Shown here in pieces: positions 43,991 through 52,803 of a stretch of DNA of 64,000 nucleotides (position 1 is its first letter; the number at the start of each line of letters is the position of its first letter). A program made the translations under genes and the position numbers. The notes beneath the pieces are model-generated. The model was not told the origin of the DNA. It searched no databases and saw only the letters and a list, made by a program, of their open reading frames with translations. Source of the DNA: an uncultured Cohaesibacter sp. (lineage in GTDB: Bacteria; Pseudomonadota; Alphaproteobacteria; Rhizobiales; Cohaesibacteraceae); NCBI RefSeq assembly GCF_963667045.1, contig NZ_OY762934.1, positions 1,915,501 through 1,979,500 on the forward strand. The letters run 5' to 3'.

Positions 43991-45094
43991 TTAACGTGCC
44001 TGCACGACATTCTCGATGAAATAGGCTTCGACTTCGCTGCGGAAAGGTTGGGCGCCCCATGGTGTCCGATACTGACGCTGCGCGTTCGGAACGAGAGCAT
44101 AGCTGTCATCGGCGGCTTTGTTCATCGGTGCACTGCCAAAATTGCGGTTGAGCATCGACTGGGTTTCAGCCGAGGTCAGCCAATTGACGAACACGGCAGC
44201 GGCCGCCGGATGTGGTGCGTTCTTTGGAATGGCGATTGCGTTGCCACCACCATTCATGCCCATTTCGGGAATGTAGAACTTGATCTCCTTGCGCACTTCG
44301 CCGCGCTTCTGAAGACCGGCGAGATGATCCTCCCAGGCCGGAGCCATCCACAATTCGCCATCCGAGACCCGGGTGATCGAATCCGCGTTCGACACCGTGA
44401 TCACATAATCCTCGGCATATTTGTTGAAGAAATCGATGCCCGGTTGCAATTGGGCGAGATGTTCGGCGCTGTCCGACCCATCTGTGAAGTCGGTACCGGA
44501 CACGACCCTGAGGATATTCTGGTAGAAGGATGGGCCGGAGCCGCCATTCTCATAATTGAAGCCGAACTTGCCGGGATTTTTCTGCCAGAAAGTGGCAAAA
44601 TCTTCTGGCGTTTGCGGCAAGTCCTTCTCGGCCACTTTACCCGGATCATAGGCGATGCCGGTCTGGTTGCCCCAGAAGGCCAGAGCATAACCGCCACTGT
44701 CATGTCCAGACAGGGATGACACCCGGTTTCCATCTGCGGGCAACATGTCTAGCGAGTAGAACAAATCGGCTGGCGTGACGGTTTGCAGGAGGTCCCAATC
44801 CCAGCCAAAGGCATCGATGTCACCTTTTTCACGGCCCCGCTCTGCCATCAGCTTCTCGGTGTTGCCATCAAGCGTCGTGACCGGGATAGTCACCTTGATG
44901 CCATAGGCATCTTCGAACGCCTTGACCTCGCGCCGGAAGTCATCCTGGAAATACCAGACATACCAGGTCAGTTCTCCCTCTTCCTTTGCCTGTGCAACGA
45001 TTTCGTCCCACGACATGGAACTCAGATCTGCTGCAGTTGTCAGTTGAGCCGATGCAAGCAGCACGGTGGCTGACATGAGTAGTTTCTTGAGCAT
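43991..45094 (-). CDS. ABC importer periplasmic binding protein (PotD/iron-type fold)
   Basis: 367 residues. A signal peptide (KKLLMSATVLLASAQLTTA, cleavage near residue 21) is followed by a type 1 extracellular solute-binding domain: ELTWYVWYFQDDFRREVKAF and a C-terminal NWLTSAETQSMLNRNFGSAP. Residues LWMAPAWEDHLAGL are typical of polyamine/iron/thiamine-type binders. Last gene of a four-gene ABC operon on the minus strand. Substrate not determinable; the ROK repressor opposite suggests a sugar-related inducer, which does not sit easily with this protein class. Confidence 0.85.
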   Translation of the reverse strand: MLKKLLMSATVLLASAQLTTAADLSSMSWDEIVAQAKEEGELTWYVWYFQDDFRREVKAFEDAYGIKVTIPVTTLDGNTEKLMAERGREKGDIDAFGWDWDLLQTVTPADLFYSLDMLPADGNRVSSLSGHDSGGYALAFWGNQTGIAYDPGKVAEKDLPQTPEDFATFWQKNPGKFGFNYENGGSGPSFYQNILRVVSGTDFTDGSDSAEHLAQLQPGIDFFNKYAEDYVITVSNADSITRVSDGELWMAPAWEDHLAGLQKRGEVRKEIKFYIPEMGMNGGGNAIAIPKNAPHPAAAAVFVNWLTSAETQSMLNRNFGSAPMNKAADDSYALVPNAQRQYRTPWGAQPFRSEVEAYFIENVVQAR

Positions 45095-45140
45095 GGATCT
45101 CCTCCTCTTTTGAGTATTGCTCGATGATTGCTGCCTGCGG

Positions 45141-45968
45141 CTATCCCTTGCCGGAAGACAGAGACGGATTGGCGGACTTCAGAAGCCGTTCCAGAATGAG
45201 CATCAGGAGCACGTTTGGAACGACGAGAATGAGTGACAGAACGGCTGCGTTGGGGCGAACGAAATCCTGCCCGAGCGCGGAGTAGAGCAATGTGGGGATG
45301 GTAACGACATCCGGGGAGCCGACGATGAAGGCGATGGCGAATTCCTCGATGGACTGGATGAAGACAATCAGCAGCGTTGCAAAGATGCCCGGCCGCAAGG
45401 GAGGCAGATAGGCCACCTTGAAGCGTGCCCAATGGCTCGCGCCCAGATCCCGTGCAGCGTCGACATGATCCTGCCGCACCTGCTCGAAGCAAACCGTCAG
45501 GATACGGATCGCGTAGGGCAGGAAAATGATGGAATGGGCAAAGACGATGGCCCCCATGCGCCAACTGGCAAGACCGATCTGGAAGAGCAGGGCGGAAAAA
45601 AAGACCGAGGTGATGAAAGGCGGTACCACAAGTGGCAGCAGGCAGAGTGTTTTGGCAATCTCGCGCCCGGGAAATTCGATCCTCCCAAGAGCAAAGGATG
45701 TCGGAAGAGCCAGCAGAAAGGCGACGACCGCCGTTGATGGAGCAAGCGTGTAAGACGTGATCAGCGCAGATTTGAGCGAGGAATTCTGCCACATGTCGAC
45801 CCAGCGATGAAAAGACATCGCGGGGGGAAGCAGGGTGCCTGCGGTCCACGGTTCGGACGGATCCACCAGAGACCAGAGGATCGCCATGGAAAAGGGAATA
45901 ACCAGCCAGATGATGGATACGGCAATCACCAGCCCCATGAGAATACGATTGATGCGGGATTGGCTCAT
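45141..45968 (-). CDS. ABC importer permease, second (PotC-like)
   Basis: 275 residues, six helices. The permease EAA loop is present as DAARDLGASHWARFKVAYLPPLRPG near residue 190. It overlaps the preceding permease gene by four bases (ATGA), so the two are translationally coupled and form the heterodimeric pore. Confidence 0.88.
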   Translation of the reverse strand: MSQSRINRILMGLVIAVSIIWLVIPFSMAILWSLVDPSEPWTAGTLLPPAMSFHRWVDMWQNSSLKSALITSYTLAPSTAVVAFLLALPTSFALGRIEFPGREIAKTLCLLPLVVPPFITSVFFSALLFQIGLASWRMGAIVFAHSIIFLPYAIRILTVCFEQVRQDHVDAARDLGASHWARFKVAYLPPLRPGIFATLLIVFIQSIEEFAIAFIVGSPDVVTIPTLLYSALGQDFVRPNAAVLSLILVVPNVLLMLILERLLKSANPSLSSGKG

Positions 45969-46819
45969 TTGCTGCCTCCCTTGAGAATGAGGCGAGAGAC
46001 GAAAGCAAGAATAGCCGACCCAACGAGGGCAATGACGATCATCGACACGCCTACCACAGCAGCAGAGTTCCAGTCACCCCGCCCTTTGAAGCTCACCATG
46101 AGCTGCGAAAGGGATTGTCGATTGATGGGGCCGGCAATGGTTTGAAAGCTGAAGTCTGCCAATGCGCCGATGAAGATGATGACCATGGCGGCCTGCATGC
46201 CTGACACCGTCAGCGGCGCAATCACCTTGCGGAAGCGATCCCAGGACCCTGCCCCCAGGTCACGCGCGGCATCCAGAACATCATCCGAAATTCCCTGAAC
46301 CGCTCCGGTCAGCAGGAGCAGAGCGAAAGGCATCTGCTTCCATGTTTGCAGGATAAGCACTCCGATCGCGTTGCGATCGTTTTGGAGCCTGTGTGGACTG
46401 TCCCAGATGCCCAACCACATCATGAACTGGTTAAACAAGCCATGATAGGCGATGATATTGATGAACAGAAAGGCTGCCACGAGGCCATGCACGAGCATGG
46501 GAGCCTTGAGAATGGCCCCTATCATCATGGAGCCCGGAAAAGGCTTGCGCAGCCATATGGCGAGGGGATAGGCGAGAGCAACCGACAAGAAGGCACTCAA
46601 TACGCCGATATAGATAGAGTATTGGATTGATCTCGCGAAAATCTTGCGACCAAAGAGGTTGGTCCAGAAAGCAAGAGTCAGTTCGCTTTCGCCGTTGATG
46701 GCATAAAGCCCGAAGGACTGCGCGACAGCAATGTAAACAACGGTACCCATCAGCCACAGAATAAGGCCCAAGCCAGGAAGCAACAAAAGGATGACCAGAA
46801 GCCAGCGGCGCAGTGTCAT
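45965..46819 (-). CDS. ABC importer permease, first (PotB-like)
   Basis: 284 residues with six helices, starting with a signal-like first segment. The EAA loop reads DAARDLGAGSWDRFRKVIAPL near residue 190. It overlaps the ATPase gene upstream by four bases and the second permease downstream by four bases. Confidence 0.88.
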   Translation of the reverse strand: MTLRRWLLVILLLLPGLGLILWLMGTVVYIAVAQSFGLYAINGESELTLAFWTNLFGRKIFARSIQYSIYIGVLSAFLSVALAYPLAIWLRKPFPGSMMIGAILKAPMLVHGLVAAFLFINIIAYHGLFNQFMMWLGIWDSPHRLQNDRNAIGVLILQTWKQMPFALLLLTGAVQGISDDVLDAARDLGAGSWDRFRKVIAPLTVSGMQAAMVIIFIGALADFSFQTIAGPINRQSLSQLMVSFKGRGDWNSAAVVGVSMIVIALVGSAILAFVSRLILKGGSK

Positions 46820-47859
46820 GACCCGGCCTCCAGAATGATGATGTGCTCTGTCGGGATGTTGAACTGAACCGCATCCCCTTCTTTTGCAGAGCTTTCGGTT
46901 ACTTGTACCCGGTGGACATAGCCGTCGGTGTTGATCATCAGATCCGTATAATGTCCCTGAAAGGCTCTGTTCTGGACAATTCCGGTGAGGGATCCTTCGC
47001 CAAGCACGACCTTTTCTGGACGCCAGCCAAGACAGAGAGGCCGATCCTTGTCGAGCCAGTCACTTTCAAGCACTACCGGGCCGACTGGTGTACTGACTTC
47101 CCATTGACCGGCCTTGAGCATTTTGCCGACAACACCCTCAACCACATTCGCGTCACCGATGAAATCCGCGACGAAGCCGGTGCGGGGTCGGGAATAGATC
47201 GTCTCTGGCGTGTCGATCTGTTCCATGCGGCCTTCATTGAGCACGACAATCCTGTCAGACATCGCCAGAGCTTCAGCCTGATCATGGGTGACATAGATGG
47301 CAGTAAGGCCATATTCCTTTTGAATGCGGCGAATCTCTATGCGCACCTGATCGCGCAATTTTGCGTCGAGGTTCGAGAGAGGCTCATCAAACAGAATGAC
47401 ACTTGGCCGCATGACCAACGCACGGCCAAGGGAGACGCGCTGTTGCTGTCCACCCGAGAGCTGATTAGGCAGGCGATCCATCTGTTTTTCAAGGTCGAGC
47501 TTTGCTGCGACATCTGCAACGCGCTCTTCTCTTTCCTTTGCAGGCAGTTTCTTCTGGCGCAGCCCGAATTCAAGATTAGCGCGCACACTGAGGTGCGGGA
47601 ATAGCGCATAGGACTGAAAGCACAGGGCAGTGTCTCGTGCTTCAGGCGGCACATTGGTGACATCCTTGCCATCAATGCTGATGCTTCCACTGGTCGGATC
47701 GAGAAATCCGGAGATGAGTTTAAGGAGTGTGGTCTTGCCACATCCCGATGGTCCCAGCAGTGTCAGAAACTCGCCGGATTCCACATCAAGCGACAATTCC
47801 GATAAGGCTTTAAAGGTTCCAAATGACTTCGACAGGTCGCGCAGGCTGATGGCAATCAT
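46816..47859 (-). CDS. ABC importer ATP-binding protein (PotA-like)
   Basis: 347 residues. Walker A GPSGCGKTT (36-44), signature LSGGQQQR, Walker B VILFDEP and the H-loop TAIYVTHD are complete. The C-terminal 110 residues form a TOBE-type regulatory domain (VEGVVGKMLKAGQWEVSTP, LGWRPEKV), typical of the PotA/FbpC/MalK branch. First gene of the operon and the one facing the ROK gene across the operator region. Confidence 0.93.
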   Translation of the reverse strand: MIAISLRDLSKSFGTFKALSELSLDVESGEFLTLLGPSGCGKTTLLKLISGFLDPTSGSISIDGKDVTNVPPEARDTALCFQSYALFPHLSVRANLEFGLRQKKLPAKEREERVADVAAKLDLEKQMDRLPNQLSGGQQQRVSLGRALVMRPSVILFDEPLSNLDAKLRDQVRIEIRRIQKEYGLTAIYVTHDQAEALAMSDRIVVLNEGRMEQIDTPETIYSRPRTGFVADFIGDANVVEGVVGKMLKAGQWEVSTPVGPVVLESDWLDKDRPLCLGWRPEKVVLGEGSLTGIVQNRAFQGHYTDLMINTDGYVHRVQVTESSAKEGDAVQFNIPTEHIIILEAGS

Positions 47860-47895
47860 GTTCCCTCCCGAGGATTTCTTTATTACTCACACATA

Positions 47896-47911
47896 GTAAT
47901 AATATTATTAC
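47896..47911. promoter_or_regulatory. 16-bp perfect palindromic operator between divergent genes
   Basis: GTAATAATATTATTAC is a perfect palindrome, placed 36 bases upstream of the ATPase gene and 110 upstream of the ROK gene, in an AT-rich stretch that also contains TTACT-N7-AGTAA just before it. NagC/Mlc-type ROK repressors bind AT-rich palindromes of this kind, so autoregulation and control of the ABC operon by the adjacent ROK protein is the natural reading. Confidence 0.7.
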
Positions 47912-48021
47912 CCATGTCAAGTAAAAATCGCTTGATCCGTTGCTCTCTCGAGGTGAGAATGCACTATCGGTACACAGCAAATGGGGATTGATTCTGAATG
48001 CGATCTGAAGGAGGGAGCCCA

Positions 48022-49113
48022 GTGCCAGACCTGTTAGGCCCGAGCGAACGCAAGGTCATGGCCGCAATCAAGCATGCGGGACCGATCGCCCGATCCGAGA
48101 TCACGCGACAGACCGAGTTGGCGCAGCAGACCGTTCATCGCATTGTCGATAGTCTGGAGCATCACGGCTTTCTCCAGTTTGGTGAAGCGGTGATTGCCGG
48201 GCGCGGCAAGCCAAGCCCGATGGTGTCAATCGACCCATCCAGATATGCATCAATCGGCGTTTCAATCAGCACCGACCACGTGAGGCTCTGTCTGCTTGAT
48301 CTGTCTGGTAAGCCTGTGGCGCAAGAGACCGCTCCGCTTGCCGCCTCAAGGCCCGAACAGGTGATCGAACTGGTTCGCCAGAAAGTCATGGAATGGCGCA
48401 AGCAGGAGATTGTCGAGAGGACTATCATCGGCATCGGAATCTCCATGCAAGGGTTTCGCACGGGGCCGGATGATCTGTTCCAACCGCCCGAGCTTTTGTC
48501 GGCATGGCAGGATTTGCCACTTGAAGCCTATCTCTCCAAAGAGCTAGCCCTTCCGGCATTTGCGGAAAATAACGCAACGGCCAGTGCGCTCGCAGAGTAT
48601 TATCTGGGGGCTGGGCAGGGATGCAATACACTCACCTATCTCTCGTTCAACCACGGCTTCGGGGCTGGTATTTACTCTGGAAATCGCCCCTTTCTGGGCG
48701 GGCATGGCAATGCGGGGGAGATTGGGGCCCTCTATCTTCCCGATGAGCTGGACAAGCGCCCGGCCCTTTCTGGCCTGTTGCGAACCCTCAATGGTAAGGG
48801 AATGCGGCTTGATGGCGTGATGGACATGACCTCACGCTTTGATGACAGTTGGCCCGGCGTGGCGGAATGGCTCGAGTTGGTCAAGCCGCAACTGCATCTG
48901 GCGCTCCGAGCGCTACAGGCGACGGTTGATCCGGAGGCCATCTTTTTTGGCGGGGAAGCTCCGGACGCTCTGCGGCTTCTTTTCGTGGAAGCGGCAAAAG
49001 GAGCGTTTCGTGATAAACGCCTGCCGCGCCCGTCGCTCATTGTCAGTGCACTACCGGGAGATCCAGCTCACCTCGGAGCAGGATTGCTGCCACTGCATCA
49101 GCTCGTCTTCTGA
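48022..49113 (+). CDS. ROK family transcriptional regulator
   Basis: 363 residues from a GTG at 48022, chosen because AAGGAGGG lies six bases upstream; an ATG at 47998 is in frame. An N-terminal winged helix (about 5-65) reads IARSEITRQTELAQQTVHRIVDSLE. The ROK sugar-kinase-like domain follows, with the GHGNAGEIG motif, but the CxCGxxGC zinc motif is absent, so it is a regulator of altered ROK type. It diverges from the ABC operon and probably represses it until an inducer binds. Confidence 0.85.
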   Translation: MPDLLGPSERKVMAAIKHAGPIARSEITRQTELAQQTVHRIVDSLEHHGFLQFGEAVIAGRGKPSPMVSIDPSRYASIGVSISTDHVRLCLLDLSGKPVAQETAPLAASRPEQVIELVRQKVMEWRKQEIVERTIIGIGISMQGFRTGPDDLFQPPELLSAWQDLPLEAYLSKELALPAFAENNATASALAEYYLGAGQGCNTLTYLSFNHGFGAGIYSGNRPFLGGHGNAGEIGALYLPDELDKRPALSGLLRTLNGKGMRLDGVMDMTSRFDDSWPGVAEWLELVKPQLHLALRALQATVDPEAIFFGGEAPDALRLLFVEAAKGAFRDKRLPRPSLIVSALPGDPAHLGAGLLPLHQLVF

Positions 49114-49200
49114 AAGTTGAGGCCATGAATGATCTGGAGAACAGCTTGCCAAACAAGGCGCGAAGCTGAAACCGCGATTGCCCGAAATATGGACGGATCC

Positions 49201-49272
49201 TGCGATCCCATCAGGCGATATTCATCGCTCGACGACCTGAGCCCAGCTCAGTTCGAACGAATGGCCACATAA
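49201..49272 (+). pseudogene. C-terminal scrap of an IS3/IS481-type transposase
   Basis: A short in-frame stretch reads RRYSSLDDLSPAQFERMAT and then stops, matching the conserved end of IS3-type integrase-core transposases (HSSLGYLSPAQFE). Nothing of the rest remains. Confidence 0.5.
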
Positions 49273-49286
49273 CTGCCAAACGCCGT

Positions 49287-49607
49287 CCCTCTTTTGCGAA
49301 GCAAGTTCAGGCGTCTGGTGTCCCGAATACGATCTGGTCTCGAGATTTCCGAACGGGAGGTATCACAGATGCAATGGATGCAGGGGCCAATAGTGAGCAG
49401 ACCAGACAACATGCCACGCATACAGACATCAAAATGACTAGTCGCTATAACCGCGGCTCAGAAAAACAAACTGCCGAAGCCGCCCATGTTCGAGCTGCGT
49501 TGAGCAAGCAGCAGGCATCCCCTGAACACAAAGGGCGAAACCTGAGTGAAACACCCAATGAAACACGGGTGAAACATCTCAATGACAAATCACATCTAAC
49601 GTATTGA
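49287..49607 (+). pseudogene. Tail of a tyrosine recombinase (integrase)
   Basis: The last about 107 codons of a phage-type integrase: SRDFRTGGITDAMDAGAN (the Arg of the box II region), then THTDIKMTSRYNRG carrying the His and the catalytic Tyr context. The usual GHS is changed to THT and the N-terminal two thirds are gone. It reads toward, and ends eight bases from, a decayed tRNA gene, the normal position of an integrase at an island end. Confidence 0.7.
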
Positions 49608-49615
49608 AAGATATA

Positions 49616-49691
49616 TGGATCGGGTGAAAGGAATCGAACCCTCGTCGTAAGTTTGGGAAGCTGAGCTGATCCATTGAAAACATGGACCCAG
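49616..49691 (-). pseudogene. Decayed tRNA-Gly(CCC)-like sequence / attachment site
   Basis: The 3' half is intact: anticodon loop TTCCCAA (anticodon CCC), T-arm GAGGG-TTCGATT-CCTTT, acceptor CACCCGA, discriminator T and an encoded CCA; E. coli GlyU has the same loop and discriminator. The 5' half keeps the total length at 76 bases but its D-arm and anticodon stem pair poorly. It is either an attachment-site copy of the tRNA 3' end or a rotting tRNA gene. Confidence 0.55.
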
Positions 49692-50115
49692 TTTTCACTC
49701 GCTCCAATTTTTAATGCCTAATTGTTACGAAGTTTACCTGCCCCCCTCACTTTCCTTCCCGCATGTGCTCCAACTCCGTAGCTGTTGGAGAAAGGTTCAT
49801 CAGATTTTTCCTACTGACATGTTCTCTGGACACTTTCTTTCAAGCAAGCGTGGAGGAGATTACACAAGTCCGTGACTCGGCCAGTTTTGAGGCAATTTAG
49901 AGTACGCCGTTCAACAGATAGCGCCAATTGCTTAAGGCCTTGTCACTTCCATTGCACGGCCGGAATGGACAACTCCAAACTGCTGAACTCAACGCTCCGA
50001 TTGAGAGGCGTTCGTAGTGCGCGACCACAACTGATTATAATTGCCACCATACGGACCAAGCTGTTTTCTAGTGATGAAAGAGATGGCAACCTAGAGGCGC
50101 AGGTTAAGGTAATAT
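49692..50115. other. Unassigned region of the island
   Basis: About 425 bases, lower GC, with a 103-codon frame at 49872-50183 that matches nothing I know. No other structure seen. Confidence 0.4.
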
Positions 50116-51328
50116 GGGCGAATGGTGTTGAAAAACTCACCTTTCCTAGTCGGGTTTCAGGTATTCCAAGAATAGACGAATGAGATTGCCTCACGCTGTT
50201 TGCGGCTTTGGTCCGCTAGGGAAGAGCTTTGCAAGTTTTCTGAGGTCCTGAGCAGTTGCTTGCCTGCCGGACAGATATAGGCATCCGTCTCACGCTCATA
50301 AACAAAGTCTTCCCGCGAGAATGTCCCGTCATCGCGTTTCGATTTGTCGATCACCGGAATATGCGGCTCAATGCCCCAATCATAGACCAGCCATGCCAGC
50401 ATCTCTGCCGACCCATAGGCAGTATCCGCTATCAATCGCTCCGGCCAAAGACCAAACCTCTCATATGCGCGTTCAATCATGGTCCGCGTGGCATAGGTCT
50501 CGCCAGTTCGCACTGAGCGACTGGCTTGAACATCAACGATGATCGCATGATCCGTGTCGATAAGATAACTGTTTGAATAGGCAAAGAAAGCTGGTCCATG
50601 ACGGGTGGCCATCCATTGGCTTGAAGGATCAGAGTGTGAAGTGAATTTGGGGACGACATCTGTCGCCGCGCCGAAAGCTTCGTCATCCAGAGCAAAGAGA
50701 TAGTCCTTGACCGCGCGGGAGGCGATCTCTGGATTGATCTTGTCAGGATCCCAATCTTCCTTGGCAGTAGAATTCTGTTTGTTGGCATCGGCCTCGATGA
50801 GACTGGCGTCGCTCGCAAAGTGCTCACCACCAACGACACCCTCTTCAATGCAACGGGCAACCACTGCCTCGAATACCATCCGTAGCAGATTGCTTTCACG
50901 GAAACGACCATGTCGGTTCTTCGAGAAAGTCGAATGGTCTGGCACGGGATCGGTCAGATCCAGTCGACAAAACCACCGATAAGCCAAATTGAGATGAACC
51001 TCTTCGCAAAGACGCCGCTCGGAGCGGATCCCATTGATACAGCCGACCAGCAGCATCCGGATCATCAGTTCCGGGTCGACCTAGGGGCGGCCTGTGTGGC
51101 TATAGAATGGTTGGAGATGGCCACGGACAGATGTCAGATCAACGAAGCGATCAATGGACCGCAGAAGATGGTCCTGAGGCACGTGCCCCTCAAGTGAAAA
51201 CTCATAAAATAGCTCGGCTTGCTGTTTCTCTCGGTGTCCCATCATCGCTTTCGATCCCCCATCCCATAGGAAGATTGAGTCAGCATTCTCCCCGCATCGC
51301 AACATTAGCTTTTCAACAAAATGGGGGG
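50116..51328 (-). mobile_element. IS1182-type element relic
   Basis: Left end GGGCGAATGGTGTTGAAAAA at 50116 and a degenerate right end (AGCTTTTCAACAAAAT at 51307) resemble the ends of the element at 59586-62416 (GGCCGATTCCGTTGAAAAAG), most clearly in the GTTGAAAA core. The transposase between them reads on the minus strand and is broken. Confidence 0.65.
50191..51245 (-). pseudogene. Broken IS1182-type transposase
   Basis: Reads from MMGHREKQQAELFYEFSL, meets an in-frame TAG at 51081, continues as PELMIRMLLVGCINGIRSER and the DDE-type core (DASLIEADAN, DTAYGSAEMLAW), then jumps near 50250 from the Cys-rich region CPAGKQ directly to the C-terminal end TAQDLRKLAKLF in another frame. The element has therefore lost roughly 150-200 internal codons plus gained a nonsense codon. 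Confidence 0.7.
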
Positions 51329-51497
51329 ATTCTGTTGAAAAAGTCGATGATCATGACTTCACGTCAGGCTTTGTAGACCTTCATTCCTTTGTTCTTGAGA
51401 ATCTGGATTTCAACCCGCTTCAGCGCCACTGTGAGAAATCGGATTCTAGGATTTCGGCAAGAAATTTGAGTGTGGCCCTTTTTCAACGGAATCAGCC
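51324..51497. mobile_element. MITE-like repeat with IS1182-type ends
   Basis: 174 bases bounded by GGGGGATTCTGTTGAAAAAG on the left and CTTTTTCAACGGAATCAGCC on the right, inverted copies of the IS1182-type end. No coding sequence lies between. It abuts the relic to its left, so it may be a separate non-autonomous element or the two fused ends of a deleted copy. Confidence 0.5.
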
Positions 51498-51556
51498 TAA
51501 TGTGGACACTGCCCAAATGTCGCAGGGGTGTCACTCAACAATGATACCGGAGCTGC

Positions 51557-52441
51557 ATGATGAAACAGCCCGATGAAATTGCAGTGAACGAGGCATTTGT
51601 CGCTCGCTTGATCGAAGAACAGGTGCCGCAGTGGTCGGGCCTTTTGCTTCGCCGCATACCCTCGTCCGGAACAGACAACACCATTTTTAGATTGGGAGAT
51701 CATCTCTCGGTCAGAGTGCCGCGTCGACCTTCTGCCATTGCTCTTCTATCAAAGGAGCTGGAATGGCTTCCTCAGCTAAACGGCCTTCCTCTGGCGACCC
51801 CGTTTCTTAGGTACAAAGGGCATACAGAATGCGGCTTCGATTTCGGTATCTTTGATTGGATGGAGGGCGAAAATGCCGCACCCGAGCGCATCGCTGACTG
51901 GCAGAGAGCAGCCCGAGACCTAGCTGATTTCCTCAAGGCATTGCATCTCAAAAGCAGATCCGGAGCCCCGCTCGCAGGTGCTATCAACAATCGGCGAGGG
52001 ATCGCGATTGGTGGTCTGACAGATGTTACCATTCCAGCGATCCATGCTGTTTCCGATGAGATCGACGTAGCGCAAGCAACGTCACTTTGGCAGGCTGCAT
52101 GTGAGACTGAATTCCACAAACCGCCGGTTTGGCTACATGGCGATCTGAAAGCCGATAATCTGATAGCAAAAGAAGGCCAACTTGTCGGTGTAATTGACTG
52201 GGGGTTATCAGCGGTCGGAGATCCCGCCGCTGATTATGCAGCTGCGTGGTCTTGGATCGCTCCAGAGGCTCGGGACGCGTTCCTGGACCGTCTCGATCTT
52301 GATCATTCGGACAGAACAAGAGCAAAAGGTTGGGCGCTTTATGGAGCAGTCATCGCACTGAGCTACTATCGCAACGGGAAGAATGAAGCCCTATGTCGTC
52401 AATCTCGATTGACGCTCTCCAGACTGAAGTTGCGGCTTTAG
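51557..52441 (+). CDS. Aminoglycoside phosphotransferase family kinase
   Basis: 294 residues. The kinase-like catalytic loop HGDLKADNLI (about 194) and the DFG-like VIDWGLSAVGDPAADYA (about 213) are intact, with a VRVPRRP Lys-bearing strand at about 56. The family includes antibiotic kinases but also sugar and choline kinases; nothing shows that this one confers resistance. It stands alone between mobile-element relics, so it may be cargo of the island. Confidence 0.8.
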   Translation: MMKQPDEIAVNEAFVARLIEEQVPQWSGLLLRRIPSSGTDNTIFRLGDHLSVRVPRRPSAIALLSKELEWLPQLNGLPLATPFLRYKGHTECGFDFGIFDWMEGENAAPERIADWQRAARDLADFLKALHLKSRSGAPLAGAINNRRGIAIGGLTDVTIPAIHAVSDEIDVAQATSLWQAACETEFHKPPVWLHGDLKADNLIAKEGQLVGVIDWGLSAVGDPAADYAAAWSWIAPEARDAFLDRLDLDHSDRTRAKGWALYGAVIALSYYRNGKNEALCRQSRLTLSRLKLRL

Positions 52442-52600
52442 CTGGCGGGAGCGGATGTTCAACATGTCCACCCACAAGATCACATCACTCTGAAAATGGC
52501 GCCACTTGAACTGTGTATGCATTCCCCGCTCCTACTGAAAACATCAGTCTGAAGCGGATGATCCAATTTTTTGCAACAGAGCCTTTGCAACAAAGCTCAT

Positions 52601-52729
52601 GTGACGCCGCCGGTGGGACGCATGCTCCTCATTGGCGTCAGCATTGACCATGTATCAGTCGAAGAAGTGATCAAGCCGCTTCTGCGCTTCCTTGCAATGC
52701 CGGTCCTGACGGTTCTGTTGATTGCCTAA
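52601..52729 (+). pseudogene. C-terminal remnant of a TRAP transporter large permease
   Basis: Frame VTPPVGRMLLIGVSIDHVSV, ending in a hydrophobic run and a stop, matches the last helix region of DctM-type TRAP permeases (TPPVG motif). The rest of the gene is gone. Confidence 0.5.
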
Positions 52730-52803
52730 GTGCAAAAAATCACCCTGTTCGTCCCAAGCCTGTTGCGGTGAACCGAACAACAATCTCGGCGCAGCAACAC
52801 TGG

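Noticed and set aside
49872..50183. 103-codon frame in the island
   Set aside because: No RBS, no known similarity, and its end runs through the left end of the IS1182-type relic.
51557..52441. Calling the kinase an antibiotic resistance gene
   Set aside because: The APH-type fold is shared with sugar and choline kinases and nothing in the sequence points to a drug substrate.
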